DNA of 64,000 nucleotides, from NCBI GenBank assembly GCA_016946835.1, contig JACVTC010000011.1, positions 1-64,000 of the forward strand. Direction: 5' to 3'. The translations under genes and the position numbers were made by a program. Shown here one piece after another: positions 24,093-35,519 of the stretch (the first letter of the stretch is position 1; every line of letters starts with the position of its first letter). The notes below the pieces were generated by a model. It saw only the letters and a list, made by a program, of their open reading frames with translations, had not been told where the DNA came from and ran no database searches. The stretch is from Neocallimastix lanati (nom. inval.) (lineage: Eukaryota > Neocallimastigomycota > Neocallimastigomycetes > Neocallimastigales > Neocallimastigaceae).

Positions 24093-24974
24093 TGTAATAA
24101 TTCTATTAAGAACTAACTCAAAATAGAATTATTAACTACAACTTAACGACTAATTCATTAAGTTGAGAAAATAAAATAAAATAAATTTTTTTACCTTTAA
24201 TGTAGAGTTTATTATAAAATTAATTATAATAATAACACAAAATGTAAGAGAAGAATTGTTTGTATAAATTGATCTTAAAAATATGTTTTTGAATAAAATA
24301 TTTTTATTAATTTATTAAAGTTAAAAATATAAAAATGTTACTATTATAACTATGTTTTTTATAATAATAACTCTTGATTTCTCAAAGAGAACTCAAGAGC
24401 CTTATTTATATTTTTTTATGAAAATAAGGTTAAATAAGAAAGGGTTTTCTAATCTTAACAAATCTCTTATCTAGGAAAAGATTAGATAGAAAAACCTAGA
24501 TAAGTTTTCGATCGATATTCTATCCATATCGATCATCGCATTAATTAAGTAAAACCGATTACTTCTAAAAAGTAATTGGAAAAAATCTTAATTAACCGAT
24601 TTTCCAATCTAATCTAATGATCGAAAATAAAAGAATAAAATAATAAAAGATATTTCGATCATATAATTTATCCTTATATTAAAAATATAAAATTAAATAG
24701 TTAATAAAATACAGAATACATTATAAAATACAGAATACATTATAAAATACAGAATAAAATACAATACAAAATACATTAGTTACAGTAGAGAATTTAGCAT
24801 ATTGTAAATATATTATTTAAAATTAATTAAATAAATTTTGTTAAATTAATGAATATTTAAAATTAAATTAAATAAATTTAATAAATATTATATGTAATTA
24901 AATAAAGTTATAGTTATAATAACTTAACTAAGAAAATATAATTATTTGCTAACAAATAATTATAGATTCTTACA
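24093..24974 (-). repeat. A2 5' LTR
   Basis: 882 bp, ending ATTCTTACA, after which TTT and then LTR B2 follow. Confidence 0.92.
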
Positions 24975-24977
24975 TTT

Positions 24978-25818
24978 TGGTAAAGAACGAACATATAATG
25001 GATTATTAATTAGAATTTCAACTTACTTTAGAATCCATTATATTATTCTTTACTTAATATTACTTTACTATATTTTCTATACTAAAATATTTTCTAAATA
25101 TATTTATTTTTTTTATAATTTTATTAAAAGTTTCTAAAATATTATCAATAATTTTATATTTTTATTATTAATATCAATATCTATAATTTAACCTTAAATT
25201 TTATTATTTTATTAAAGTGTTTATTATCAATATTAATATTTTATTTTTATTTTCAAATATATTATTATATTATTATTATATTGTATCAATATTAAACTTG
25301 TATTCTTTTTAGTATTTTATTTTATTTTTAAATTGATTATTTTATATTTTTATTCCCCACAAATAAAATCAAATCTTAATTGATTAATAATAAATATTAA
25401 ATATATTATAGTTTTTAAATTTATTTTATATAAAATATAAGAATATTATATTAACATTCTTGATTAAAATAACTTTATTTTTCTGTAAAATCTTTTTAAA
25501 TTTTGTTTGTTACTTTTCGTATATATTAAATAATTTAGTTTTAGTATATGAAAAATAATATAAAATTATGTAAACAAAATTTATTAAAATAAAAATACTT
25601 ATGAATTAGTTAATTTAAATTAATATAAAATTTTAAGTAATTAGTAATAGTAAATATTTTTTTTTAAATATGATAATAAAATGTAGAAAGGCTTTACATA
25701 TTTATTTTTTTTTCAAAAAGTATAAATAAGTGAAGTTTTTCAATAATTAAAATGTAGACAGAAAAAATATTAAAAATAAATAATTAAATAAAATTCTAAT
25801 AAAACCCGAACCATAACA
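24978..25818 (+). repeat. Solo LTR B2 (B family)
   Basis: 841 bp closely matching the B1 LTRs from TGGTAAAGAACG to CCGAACCATAACA, with scattered differences. No internal region follows. It is bounded by ATTT on the left and CTTT on the right, directly between A2 and E. Confidence 0.9.
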
Positions 25819-25822
25819 CTTT

Positions 25823-27491
25823 TGATAAATAACAAAATTATTAAATTAAAATAAATAATAAAAAACAAATTGTTGTTGAAATTATAACTGAATTGAAATC
25901 TCAATTTCAGTTATTCACATTTCAATATACATTTAATTAATAATTAATATAAATTCTTATTTAGTATTTAAAGAATTATCTTAGGCCTAATAATTCTGAA
26001 AATATTAATAAATAAGATTTATATTAATAATTTCAATTATTTACATATGACGTCACATGTATTTATTTATATTATGTTTATATATATGTTTATATCATAT
26101 ATATTAATTACTATTTTTAATTATACAAATTAATTATACAAATTAAATTTATTTAATTATATTAAATATTTTAAACATATCGATATTGTTATTATTTTAA
26201 TATTTTATTAATATTCATTTTACTATATTATTATTATCTAATAATAAAATACTATTATTATGTAACTTACAAAGTATAAAAGAAAGATGTAAAAATCTAT
26301 CTTTTATGTTCTTTGTAAGGTTATTGTATTTACAATAATTATATACTAATAATTCAATAAATAAATATTTTCATAAATCCTTCAAAGAAATTATTATTTA
26401 AAATATTCTTAGATATTAAGTGTTTAAATAACTTAACTATTTATCTTATATTATTTTTATATTATTATTAATTAATTATTGTTGGATTATTAATATATAA
26501 TTCAACATATTAACCTAGTAACGTTATTAATCATAAAACTATTTTATATCTTAATTTTAACAATTCTTGTCTAACTTAACCCAAAAATTAATCCATTCTA
26601 AAAAAAATTAAATCCATATTTAAGAAAATTTAATTAAATAAAAATAATTAAAATAAAATAATAATAAATTAATTAATCATTAATAATTTTAATTAAAAAC
26701 TAAAATAAATTAATAAATAATATTTTTCTAAAACTCCAAATAAACAAAATAATAAACAAATTTAATAAATTATAAATAACAAATAAACAAACTTATAAAC
26801 AACGCAAAATTAAAATTAGATAGTTAATAATTTTTTAAGTTACTTTTATTTAAAATAATGATTATTTTATTTATTTTATAACTCAACTTTTATAAACAAA
26901 TTGTAATTAAAATAACATTTTAAAACTTATCTTTATTAACATTTTAATTGTAAATATTGTTTAATTTAATAATAAATTATTCTTTATTTCTCTTTTATTA
27001 ATTTTATTATTTTTAATGTAAATAGTTTAAAATCAAAGAAAAATATAAAAACATGTAAATATTTCTTATAAATTATTCTTTATTATTAATTAGTTAATAA
27101 ATTATTATAAATATTTTATTAGTTTTAATAATCAATTTTTTATGATTATTAATTAGTTAATAAATTATCATAAATATTTTATTAGTGATTAATGATCAAT
27201 TTTATTATTAAAATTTAAAATAAATTAGTATAAATAATAAATATTTCATTTTATTATTTTATTAGTTTTAACAATTATTTTATTAATTTAAACAAAATTA
27301 ATTATTAAATAAATAAAGATTAATATTAAAATAAAAATAAATTTTTTTAATAAAACATTTTTGTGTTTAATAATAAAACATATTTATTTTTTTTTTTAAA
27401 TTCCTTAAATCAATTTTTATTCAGTATTTATCCTTTTATTCACTTCTGCAAAATTTAATTTTTGTAGATTAAGAATATTAGGTATAAATCA
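25823..27491 (+). repeat. E 5' LTR (interrupted by a solo LTR)
   Basis: Begins TGATAAATAAC and ends GGTATAAATCA. The parts outside 25871-26562 match 31389-32363. Confidence 0.88.
25871..26562 (-). repeat. Solo LTR of an F-related family inside E's LTR
   Basis: 692 bp, present here but absent from the 3' LTR of E. It starts TGTTGTTGAAATTATAACTG and ends TTTTAACA, which is the reverse of the F LTR layout (TGTTAAAA...TTTCAACA). The middle shares patches with F, such as CTTAGGCCT and the ACAAAGTATAAAAGAAAG promoter-like stretch. A palindrome TGACGTCA is at 26048-26055. It must have landed after E inserted. Confidence 0.8.
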
Positions 27492-27492
27492 A

Positions 27493-27510
27493 TGGTGGAG
27501 AATCCTCTTG
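27493..27510 (+). promoter_or_regulatory. E tRNA primer-binding site
   Basis: TGGTGGAGAATCCTCTTG lies one base after the 5' LTR. It begins with TGG as expected. The first 9 bases match the B and D site and the rest differs, so a different tRNA may be used. Confidence 0.7.
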
Positions 27511-27792
27511 TTGCCCCGGTGGTAAGTAAAATTTTTTAGTTTAATATTAGAATAAGCCTAGTTATTCAATGGTAATATTAAACAATAATTAATACAATAA
27601 ATTAGTCTAGTTTTAGAATAACTCTAAATTATTCATAGTAATAGACTCAAATAAATTTATCTAAATAATATGCAAATAAAATATTATAGCAATAAATTAT
27701 TATAAATTAAAGTTATTAATATAAATTAATCAACAAATAATATACGTTAAATAAACTGCAAATTAAATTAAATTTATCTTTAATAATTAAAT

Positions 27793-27823
<31 letters not shown>

Positions 27824-27985
27824 TTTTAAAGATAATTAAATAGTATTCATATTATTCAATTTAATTAAATAATAAAGTATATATTATAAGTAATAAATAA
27901 TCATAATAATATAATTTATTAGTAAAATTTTAATAAAAAAAAAAAAAAATTTTATTAGAAAAATTTTAATATAAAAAAAAATTTT

Positions 27986-28041
<56 letters not shown>

Positions 28042-28489
28042 TAAAATAAAACAGAAGAACTTTAAGAAGTTCTATTATAAAATTATTATTTATTTTTCAA
28101 AAAAGAATATTGTTGCTTTAGAAGCAATAATATAAGTAAAATAATAAGTGGTTTCCGTGATTAGTTTATTCTTTCACAGTCGGCGCGCTGGGAAGCTCTG
28201 AACTATTCTACAAACGTATAAACGTGTAGGAGAATCACTGGTACGAGTAGTACATGACGCCTGAGCAAGTGGGCAAGCTGGCTACGAGTATACTACCTAC
28301 TTATTACTTATATTATTGGAAAATCGTAATTAATATTCTTTTGAGAATTATTAATAATAAACATTTATAATTTAACTTTTTATTTTTCTTTAAATATTCA
28401 AATAATAAAAATTTATAAATACCATTATACTACTTAACCTTTTTTTTTTTTTTTTAATATTTTCTAGGATATTATTGTATAAAATAATT

Positions 28490-28520
<31 letters not shown>

Positions 28521-28930
28521 TAAATAAATAAATATATAATAAAAAAAAAAATAAAATTAGAAAACCATAAAATTTAAATTAAGGAAAACAATTAAAGAAA
28601 AGTATTTTTTTTAGTTGGAGGAACTGCATCTGTTCTCTTGACTGATTGATACTTATAGTAGGAATCTCTTACCCTTAATACTAGTGTATTATTGCAGTAA
28701 GAGCTAACGGACTGTAGAATAAGAATCAATACGGGGGAGTAGGCGCTGATTATAAGTAGAGATCTACGTTAGGTGTAGACGTAGTGTAAAACTCCTATAA
28801 TCAGTGGGACCAAACGTCGTATTATTCTACAACCGTACTATAAGGACGGGAAATCATTCAAGATAAACTAAAGATAATAAGAATTAATAATTTTAGAAAT
28901 ATTACTACTACTAATAATAATAATAATTAA

Positions 28931-28962
<32 letters not shown>
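27511..28962 (+). other. E leader with strong nested stems
   Basis: A non-coding leader. The first part is AT-rich with A/T tracts (27793-27830, 27980-28042). 28150-28320 is a higher-GC block carrying the motif shared with B (28253-28295). 28666-28830 can fold extensively: CTCTTAC/GTAAGAG (28666-28672 with 28697-28703), then an outer 9-bp stem GTAGAATAA/TTATTCTAC (28714-28722 with 28822-28830) enclosing a second 9-bp stem CTGATTATA/TATAATCAG (28746-28754 with 28796-28804) and an inner CTACGT/ACGTAG hairpin. A poly-A tract precedes the Gag ATG. Confidence 0.75.
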
Positions 28963-28966
<4 letters not shown>

Positions 28967-29895
28967 AAACAACTACCAAAGCTATTACTTTTAGTAGATT
29001 ACCAATATTAGGTGAAGAAAAAGTCCAATATGAAGAATGGAAATTCGCTTTTGAAAATTGGTGTCGAAAATATAAAATTGAAAACGAAGAAAAGAATGAA
29101 TATTTAATTGCCGTAACTACAGATAAAGCAAGAACTATTGTTATAAATTCTTTAAATAAAGCACAAGCTGACTCTTATGAAATAATCTTAGAAAACTTAA
29201 AGAAAAGATTTAAACCTTGTACGCCAAAGAATGTAAAATTTTTGGAAATATCAACATTAACCATTAAGAAAGGTGAAAAAGTTTCAGACTTCGATACAAA
29301 ATTCTTACAACTCTTAAATCAATTACAATTAGATGGAAAGGATTATATTAGTACTCCATACTACATAAATGCATTTAGAAACTGGTCTAAAATGTATGAG
29401 TATTTGTTAGAATCAGAACCTACTAAATTAAGTGATGCAATGGAAATAACTTCAAAAAAGGAAAAAATGCTTAAACTTCTTGAAGACAATAAACCAAAAT
29501 CTAAAACTCAATTCTCAAATGTAAAGAAGAATCTAAATAACACTAATAATAACAATAATAAAAATACTAATTTTAGATCTTTTAACACTAATTATTACAA
29601 TAAAATTCCTTTTATCTCTAATACTAGGACTAATGAAAATTCCAGTTATAATAATAAATTTAGAAATAATAACTATAACAACAATTTTACTACAAATAGA
29701 AATTTTTACAACCCTGTAGAATTCAACAAAAGAGTCGAACAGAGAAGAGCAACTTTAAAAGGTTCTCAATTCACTGATAAAGAACTAGATGATATAACAA
29801 AAAAATTATCCGATTTAAAAATCAACCTATGCATAAATTGTCAGCGTATTGGTCACATTGTTGAAGAATGTCCAGAATTAAACCATTTAAATTAG
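28963..29895 (+). CDS. Gag of element E
   Basis: 310 residues from the ATG just after a poly-A tract. It has an N-terminal Gag core (about 15-165), an Asn-rich low-complexity stretch (about 185-255) and near the end a zinc knuckle C-X2-C-X4-H-X4-C (CINCQRIGHIVEEC). This is the best-preserved gene of E. It ends with a stop beside TTTAAAT. The Asn-rich insert distinguishes it from B and D Gag, which carry an acidic stretch instead. Its role would be particle assembly and RNA binding, possibly also serving copies that lack their own Pol. Confidence 0.85.
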
Positions 29896-29920
29896 TTATC
29901 GGGAGTACGCAATCTCCCGA
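29886..29920 (+). promoter_or_regulatory. -1 frameshift signal at the gag end of E
   Basis: The heptamer TTTAAAT (29886-29892) is in the gag X-XXY-YYZ phase. It is followed after 6 nt by a 7-bp hairpin TCGGGAG/CTCCCGA (29899-29905 with 29914-29920, loop of 8). It has the same layout as B1 and D with different but still complementary arms. Confidence 0.8.
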
Positions 29921-31320
29921 GATAAATAAAATTGCAACAAACAACTATGATCAAGAAAATACTATAGAATATGAAGGAAACAATAATTATATGATTAATG
30001 CAGCCCAAAAGAGAAAATCGCTAAGTAGGAATGCATTGGATAAAAATAAAATATCACCAAGTAATAAATCTATAGTAAAACCTTCCATTCTAAATCAACC
30101 AAATATAAAAGCTGTTAAACAACAGAAGAAAGCCATTAGAGATAAAAGAAGAAGAGAAATTACAAATGATATAGAAGACATGGATTTATCTAATAATAAT
30201 ATTACGCATGAAGAATCTAATAATAATAGTGAAAGTGTTCGTGCAACCAATTTTGACAAACCCCAACCCAATACTCCTAATGAAAATAATTATCAAGATA
30301 ATAATTCAAATACCATACCAGAAAAAGTTAAAACAAAAGGTAAGCGAAACATGACCGAAATACAAATGTTAAAACTGAAAATAAATTCAATATTCTAGAA
30401 GAAGCCAATAATTTATATCCTAAAATAAGCCTAACACAATTATTATCAGCTAGTCCATCTATAAGAAAAGATCTAGAGCAAGGTTGTAAACCACGAGTTG
30501 AGAAAATACTTTTTACTATTCAAAATTTAAATATTCCTATATTATGTGGAAAAATAGGAAACAAATCAGTCAAAATACTTTTCGACACAGGTGCAAATGT
30601 TAACATCATAACTAAAAATTCACTTGAAGAACTAGAAAATGTAATCATTAATAATTGTGACCTTTCTGAAACTATTACAATTGCCGATGGTACAATACTC
30701 CATACTAATTCTTATATAAATTTAAAATTAACTATAAATAATAACTTAACTGTGAATGAAAAATTTTATATAATAGATTACACAAATCCATTCTTTAATA
30801 TTATATTAGGAAGAGGTATACAAAAGAAGTACAGACTCTACATTGATCCAGATGATGATTGCTTATATCAAAAAACAAAAAAAGGAATTAAAAGAATAAC
30901 TGAAATATATAATAACCATACTTCTTTAAAGACGCCTATGTGTAATGCAATAATAATAGAAAAGAATAAAGGTATCGGAAGTACTCTTTTGCAAAAGGAG
31001 GAAGACAAATTAGAACACCCAATTTGTTGTTTAAGTAGGACATTGTCAATCAACAATAACAAACCAATAAAATTTATAACTGATTATAAGCCACTTTTAG
31101 GTTTACTCAAGAAAAATATTCCTAACAACAATAGACATGCTCGTTGGATAGAAGAATTCAATAAGTACAAAACCAACCTAGTTTATCAAAAAAGAAAAAG
31201 AAATCTTTTCGATGATGCACTTTCAAGACTATCATCAAAAGACTCTGAAACAACACTTTAGTTCTTGAAGATCCACAAACAGGAAAACTCCTTAAAAGAA
31301 ATGTTCATATAAAAATTTTT
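29893..31320 (+). pseudogene. Pol-derived remains of element E, broken
   Basis: Recognisable parts in order: a basic linker (30040-30170) like that of B and D Pol; a retropepsin-like segment (near 30570-30800, with DTGANVNIIT); an RNase H-like tail (30960-31250, with ITDYKPLLGLL and DDALSRL); and a short stretch resembling the C-terminal end of the B/D integrase (RNVH). I do not see a reverse transcriptase or an integrase core. It is broken, with several breaks, and related to the B/D lineage. Confidence 0.75.
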
Positions 31321-31388
31321 TCCCTTATGTACTACAAGAAAATGATACAACTTCAAGGGACGAAGTTGACTCTTAAGGGCCGAGAAAT

Positions 31389-32363
31389 TGATAAATAACA
31401 AAATTATTAAATTAAAATAAATAATAAAAAACAAATTCTTGTCTAACTTAACCCAAAAATTAATCCATTCTAAAAAAAATTAAATCCATATTTAAGAAAA
31501 TTTAATTAAATAAAAATAATTAAAATAAAATAATAATAAATTAATTAATCATTAATAATTTTAATTAAAAACTAAAATAAATTAATAAATAATATTTTTC
31601 TAAAACTCCAAATAAACAAAATAATAAACAAATTTAATAAATTATAAATAACAAATAAACAAACTTATAAACAACGCAAAATTAAAATTAGATAGTTAAT
31701 AATTTTTTAAGTTACTTTTATTTAAAATAATGATTATTTTATTTATTTTATAACTCAACTTTTATAAACAAATTGTAATTAAAATAACATTTTAAAACTT
31801 ATCTTTATTAACATTTTAATTGTAAATATTGTTTAATTTAATAATAAATTATTCTTTATTTCTCTTTTATTAATTTTATTATTTTTAATGTAAATAGTTT
31901 AAAATCAAAGAAAAATATAAAAACATGTAAATATTTCTTATAAATTATTCTTTATTATTAATTAGTTAATAAATTATTATAAATATTTTATTAGTTTTAA
32001 TAATCAATTTTTTATGATTATTAATTAGTTAATAAATTATTATAAATATTTTATTAGTGATTAATGATCAATTTTATTATTAAAATTTAAAATAAATTAG
32101 TATAAATAATAAATATTTCATTTTATTATTTTATTAGTTTTAACAATTATTTTATTAATTTAAACAAAATTAATTATTAAATAAATAAAGATTAATATTA
32201 AAATAAAAATAAATTTTTTTAATAAAACATTTTTGTGTTTAATAATAAAACATATTTATTTTTTTTTTTAAATTCCTTAAATCAATTTTTATTCAGTATT
32301 TATCCTTTTATTCACTTCTGCAAAATTTAATTTTTGTAGATTAAGAATATTAGGTATAAATCA
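31389..32363 (+). repeat. E 3' LTR
   Basis: 975 bp, without the foreign solo LTR carried by the 5' LTR and otherwise nearly the same. It ends ATAAATCA, then CTTT. Confidence 0.9.
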
Positions 32364-32367
32364 CTTT

Positions 32368-33156
32368 TAATACAGAATGAACAAATAATACTAATTGTGC
32401 TAGAATAATATAAATTATTCTAACCTTATAGATTATTCTATTCTATATAATTGGAACTTTTCAATATTCTTCAAATATTACTAAATAGAAATCTTAAGTT
32501 AATAAATCACTAATTAACTTATAATTCCTTTTTGAATTATCGATCCGATTCCATTATAATGTATTAAAAATCTTTAGCCAAGAATATTGTCCTTGCCCAC
32601 TTAATATATTAATATTATATTTCTTTTGTATTATGTTATATTGAAAATAATCAAATCTATTTAATTAGTTATTAAAATTTTCGTTATCAATTTAAATTTA
32701 TTTTTAATTACTAAATTTAACTAAACCACAATAAAATATTCTGTATAATCTCTTTATTTTTATTTTATATATATTAGTATTAAACTATTATTAAATAATT
32801 AATAATTCAATAATATATAACTACTATTTATAACAATAATATTATTAACTAAAATAATAATTCAATTTCAATTTAAATGTTTTATTTATAAAAATAATTA
32901 GTAATTAGTTTATTAAAAAAATAGTTAGGCTTTACAAATTTTAATTTGATAAAAAAATATAAATACATGTAATTTTAGTGAAATAAAATATAATGAATAA
33001 CTTTCTTTTTATTAAATAAATAATTATATTATTATTTTTCTTTTATAAATTTAAATAAATAAATATTGATTTTAAAACAAATTATTTTTTTTTTATTGTA
33101 ATTTTATTATTTGTGTTAATTATTATTATATTCCTAAAATTATATGAACCATACCA
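32368..33156 (+). repeat. Solo LTR G (diverged relative of B/D LTRs)
   Basis: 789 bp between two CTTT junctions. The left end (ACAGAATGAACAAATAATAC) aligns with the B LTR start. The middle has GGCTTTACAAATT followed by AAAAATATAAATACATG, like the B promoter region, and it ends GAACCATACCA. Its first bases have drifted from TGG. No internal region is present. Confidence 0.7.
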
Positions 33157-33160
33157 CTTT

Positions 33161-34178
33161 TGGTAAAGAATGAATTAATAACCTTTATTTTATTATTAAT
33201 AATTCTTTACTAAATTGTACTTTCCTATATTCTTCATAACCTAAACCTCATTGTAAATTTAATTTATTTTGATATAAATTAATTTTAATTTGTAAATAAT
33301 GTAAATAAATTTTAATTAATTACTTTATTGTTATATTATTAAATATATGTATATATTAAAATACAATTGTAAATATTAAAATTATACTTTTAAGATACTA
33401 AATTATTAAAAATATTAATTAAATATTATTATAAAAATTATTATAAAATTATTAAAATTATTAATTAAATATTATTCTAAAAATTATTATAAATTATTAA
33501 TATTATAAAATTATTAAAATTATTAAATATTATTATAAAAATTTATATATTATAACTATTAAATATTATTATAAAATTATTAAGATTATTAATTAAATTT
33601 ATTATTAAAAATTATTATTAAAAATTTTTACTTATTATAAAAATTATTATTTAAATATTATTAAATTTATTAATTAAATATTATAAAAATTTTATTTTAT
33701 TTTGAAAATAATTACAAGTATTATTTAAAATAATTAAAGATTATTAAATTTATTATATTAATCTTTAAAAACAATTTATTTAACTTAAAAATATCAAAGA
33801 AAATAGTAAAAACTATTTTCTATATATTTATTTTATAATTATTTTTAATTAAATTATATTTGAATATTATATTATTATATTTATAAAAATTAAAACAAAA
33901 ATGAATTATTGATATAAAATTAATTCAATAATTCTATAAAATTACTTAAATTATAAACAATTAATTATACTTTAAATTTATAAAAAAAATATAAATATTG
34001 TAACAATTTCTTAAAAATTAAATATGTGTACTTTAAATAATAAAATTTTATATTAATAAAAAAAAATAAATAACTTTTAATAAAGAATTATTTTTTTTTT
34101 TATTTAAAATCAAAGCAGGGTAATACCCGTCCCCCCTGCTTGATTTTAAATATCTAAGTGTCAACCCCGAGTCTACCA
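33161..34178 (+). repeat. D 5' LTR
   Basis: Starts TGGTAAAGAATG and ends CGAGTCTACCA. Only the first dozen bases resemble the B LTR strongly. It contains a TATAAATATTG box near 33988 and a small GC-rich hairpin (AGCAGGG with CCCTGCT) near 34115-34140 close to the 3' end, possibly a transcript-end signal. Confidence 0.92.
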
Positions 34179-34182
34179 AAAT

Positions 34183-34200
34183 TGGTGGAGATATCGGGGA
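34183..34200 (+). promoter_or_regulatory. D tRNA primer-binding site
   Basis: TGGTGGAGATATCGGGGA lies 4 bp after the LTR and is identical to that of B1 and B3. Confidence 0.8.
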
Positions 34201-34214
34201 AGAAGAAGAAGAAG

Positions 34215-34246
<32 letters not shown>

Positions 34247-34632
34247 GACCAAGTGGAAGAAGACCAAGAAAAAGAAGACCAAGAAGTAGACCAAGTGGAA
34301 GAAGACCAAGAAAAAGAAGACCAAGAAGTAGACCAAGTGGAAGAAGACCAAGAAAAAGAAGACCAAGAAGTAGACCAAGTGGAAGAAGACCAAGAAAAAG
34401 AAGACCAAGAAGAAAACCAAGAAGAAGACCAGGAAGAAGACCAAGAAGAAAACCAAGAAGAAAACCAAGAAGAAAACCAAGAAGAAGACCAAGAAGAAAA
34501 CCAAGAAGAAGACCAAGAAGAAGACCAAGAAGAAAACCAAGAAGAAGACCAAGAAGAAGACCAAGAAGAAGACCAAGAAGAAGACCAAGAAGAAAACCAA
34601 GAAGAAGACCAAGAAGGAAATTGGAACTACTA
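34201..34632 (+). repeat. Purine-rich minisatellite in the D leader
   Basis: A (GAA)n run is followed by three to four 42-bp units, then shorter GAAGACCAAGAA-like units. One strand is almost pure purine. Read as protein it would give Glu/Asp/Gln repeats for 126 codons from 34253. I see no relative in B, E or A, so I treat it as a repeat rather than a gene. Confidence 0.8.
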
Positions 34633-34725
34633 GGACTTATTTTTTTTTTTTTTGGAATTATGAGAATAATTTTTTTAAATTAAATAATTAAATTTAATAG
34701 AATTAAATTAAATTAAATTAAATTA

Positions 34726-34786
<61 letters not shown>

Positions 34787-34925
34787 CACACTTTTACAAT
34801 CATCATCATCAAAATTTTTTTTTATTGTTATCGGTTTTTGTGTTGTTGTTGTGGTTGGTGTTGTTGTTGTGGTTGGTGTTGTTGTTGTGATTGTTGTTGT
34901 TGTGGTAGTAATAAAAATTAACATC

Positions 34926-35255
34926 AGTTTTATTTGGTCTTCGCGTGCTCCAAATAAAACTATATACTGAGTTTACTGCGTACTAAGCAGTTATAGATAA
35001 TTCTATAATTGCGAGTGGTTTAATCAGGTGTTTGGAGAGGGGCCGGTTACGAACTAATCGAACCCCGATTAGATATAGCGGTAAATACTGTTGGGAAGCA
35101 GAAATTACCCTATAGATCACCCATTATACGTTCAACACGGTTTGGGTGCTCCTCCACTTGACTCAGGCAAATTCACTTAGTATACCGAAATACTAAGGTC
35201 CCTCTGTGTGGTCGGCAGTTGTAATAGATAGCGGTTTTTCAAGTTGTATTAGGTT
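34926..35255 (+). other. Structured higher-GC block in the D leader
   Basis: Several perfect hairpins lie close together: a 12-bp stem AGTTTTATTTGG/CCAAATAAAACT (34926-34937 with 34950-34961); ACTGC/GCAGT near 34975-34991; CTAATCG/CGATTAG (35054-35060 with 35066-35072); and CTTAGTAT/ATACTAAG (35176-35183 with 35190-35197). The base composition is far from the surrounding AT-rich DNA. It may be a packaging or internal ribosome entry region. The function is unknown. Confidence 0.65.
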
Positions 35256-35392
35256 TGTTAATTTACCTTGTTTTTAATTAAGTTTATTTGTTTTTTTTAA
35301 GTTGTAATTATATAAACTTAATAATAATTGTAATTGTAATTGTAATTGTAAATATTGTAATAATAACCGATAACAAATAAATAAATAAATAA

Positions 35393-35441
<49 letters not shown>

Positions 35442-35519
35442 TAATTTTTGTGTTTTTTAAATATTTTTAATTGCTATATTAACAAATTTTTTTTTTGTAA
35501 ATAATTGTATATATTTTTT

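Larger units (their letters stand above)
17850..24974 (-). mobile_element. Ty3/gypsy LTR retrotransposon A2, broken
   Basis: The second copy of family A, 7125 bp in minus orientation. Its two 882-bp LTRs look identical to each other. It differs from A1 at scattered sites, in T-tract lengths and in the number of 19-bp LTR units (three rather than four). Flanks are ACTTT on the left and ATTTT on the right. It is broken, with about one break in the coding region, and otherwise is nearly the same as A1, so the insertion and the damage are both recent. Confidence 0.9.
25823..32363 (+). mobile_element. Short Ty3/gypsy-related LTR element E, broken
   Basis: A 6541-bp element, of which 692 bp is a foreign solo LTR inside the 5' LTR. 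Apart from that, its LTRs are about 975 bp and nearly identical, so E is recent. It has a tRNA primer site, a strongly structured leader, a good gag, a -1 frameshift signal and then a short pol-derived part in which I recognise only protease-like, RNase H-like and integrase-tail pieces. It is broken and looks non-autonomous. CTTT flanks both ends (25819-25822, 32364-32367). Confidence 0.85.

Noticed and set aside
34154-34612. Minus-strand open frame of FLVFF repeats
   Set aside because: It is the antisense of the GAAGACCAAGAA minisatellite, a low-complexity artefact.
34718-34924. Minus-strand frame of Thr repeats ending in poly-Phe
   Set aside because: It arises from GTT/GTG repeats next to a poly-A tract in the D leader, with no gene-like context.
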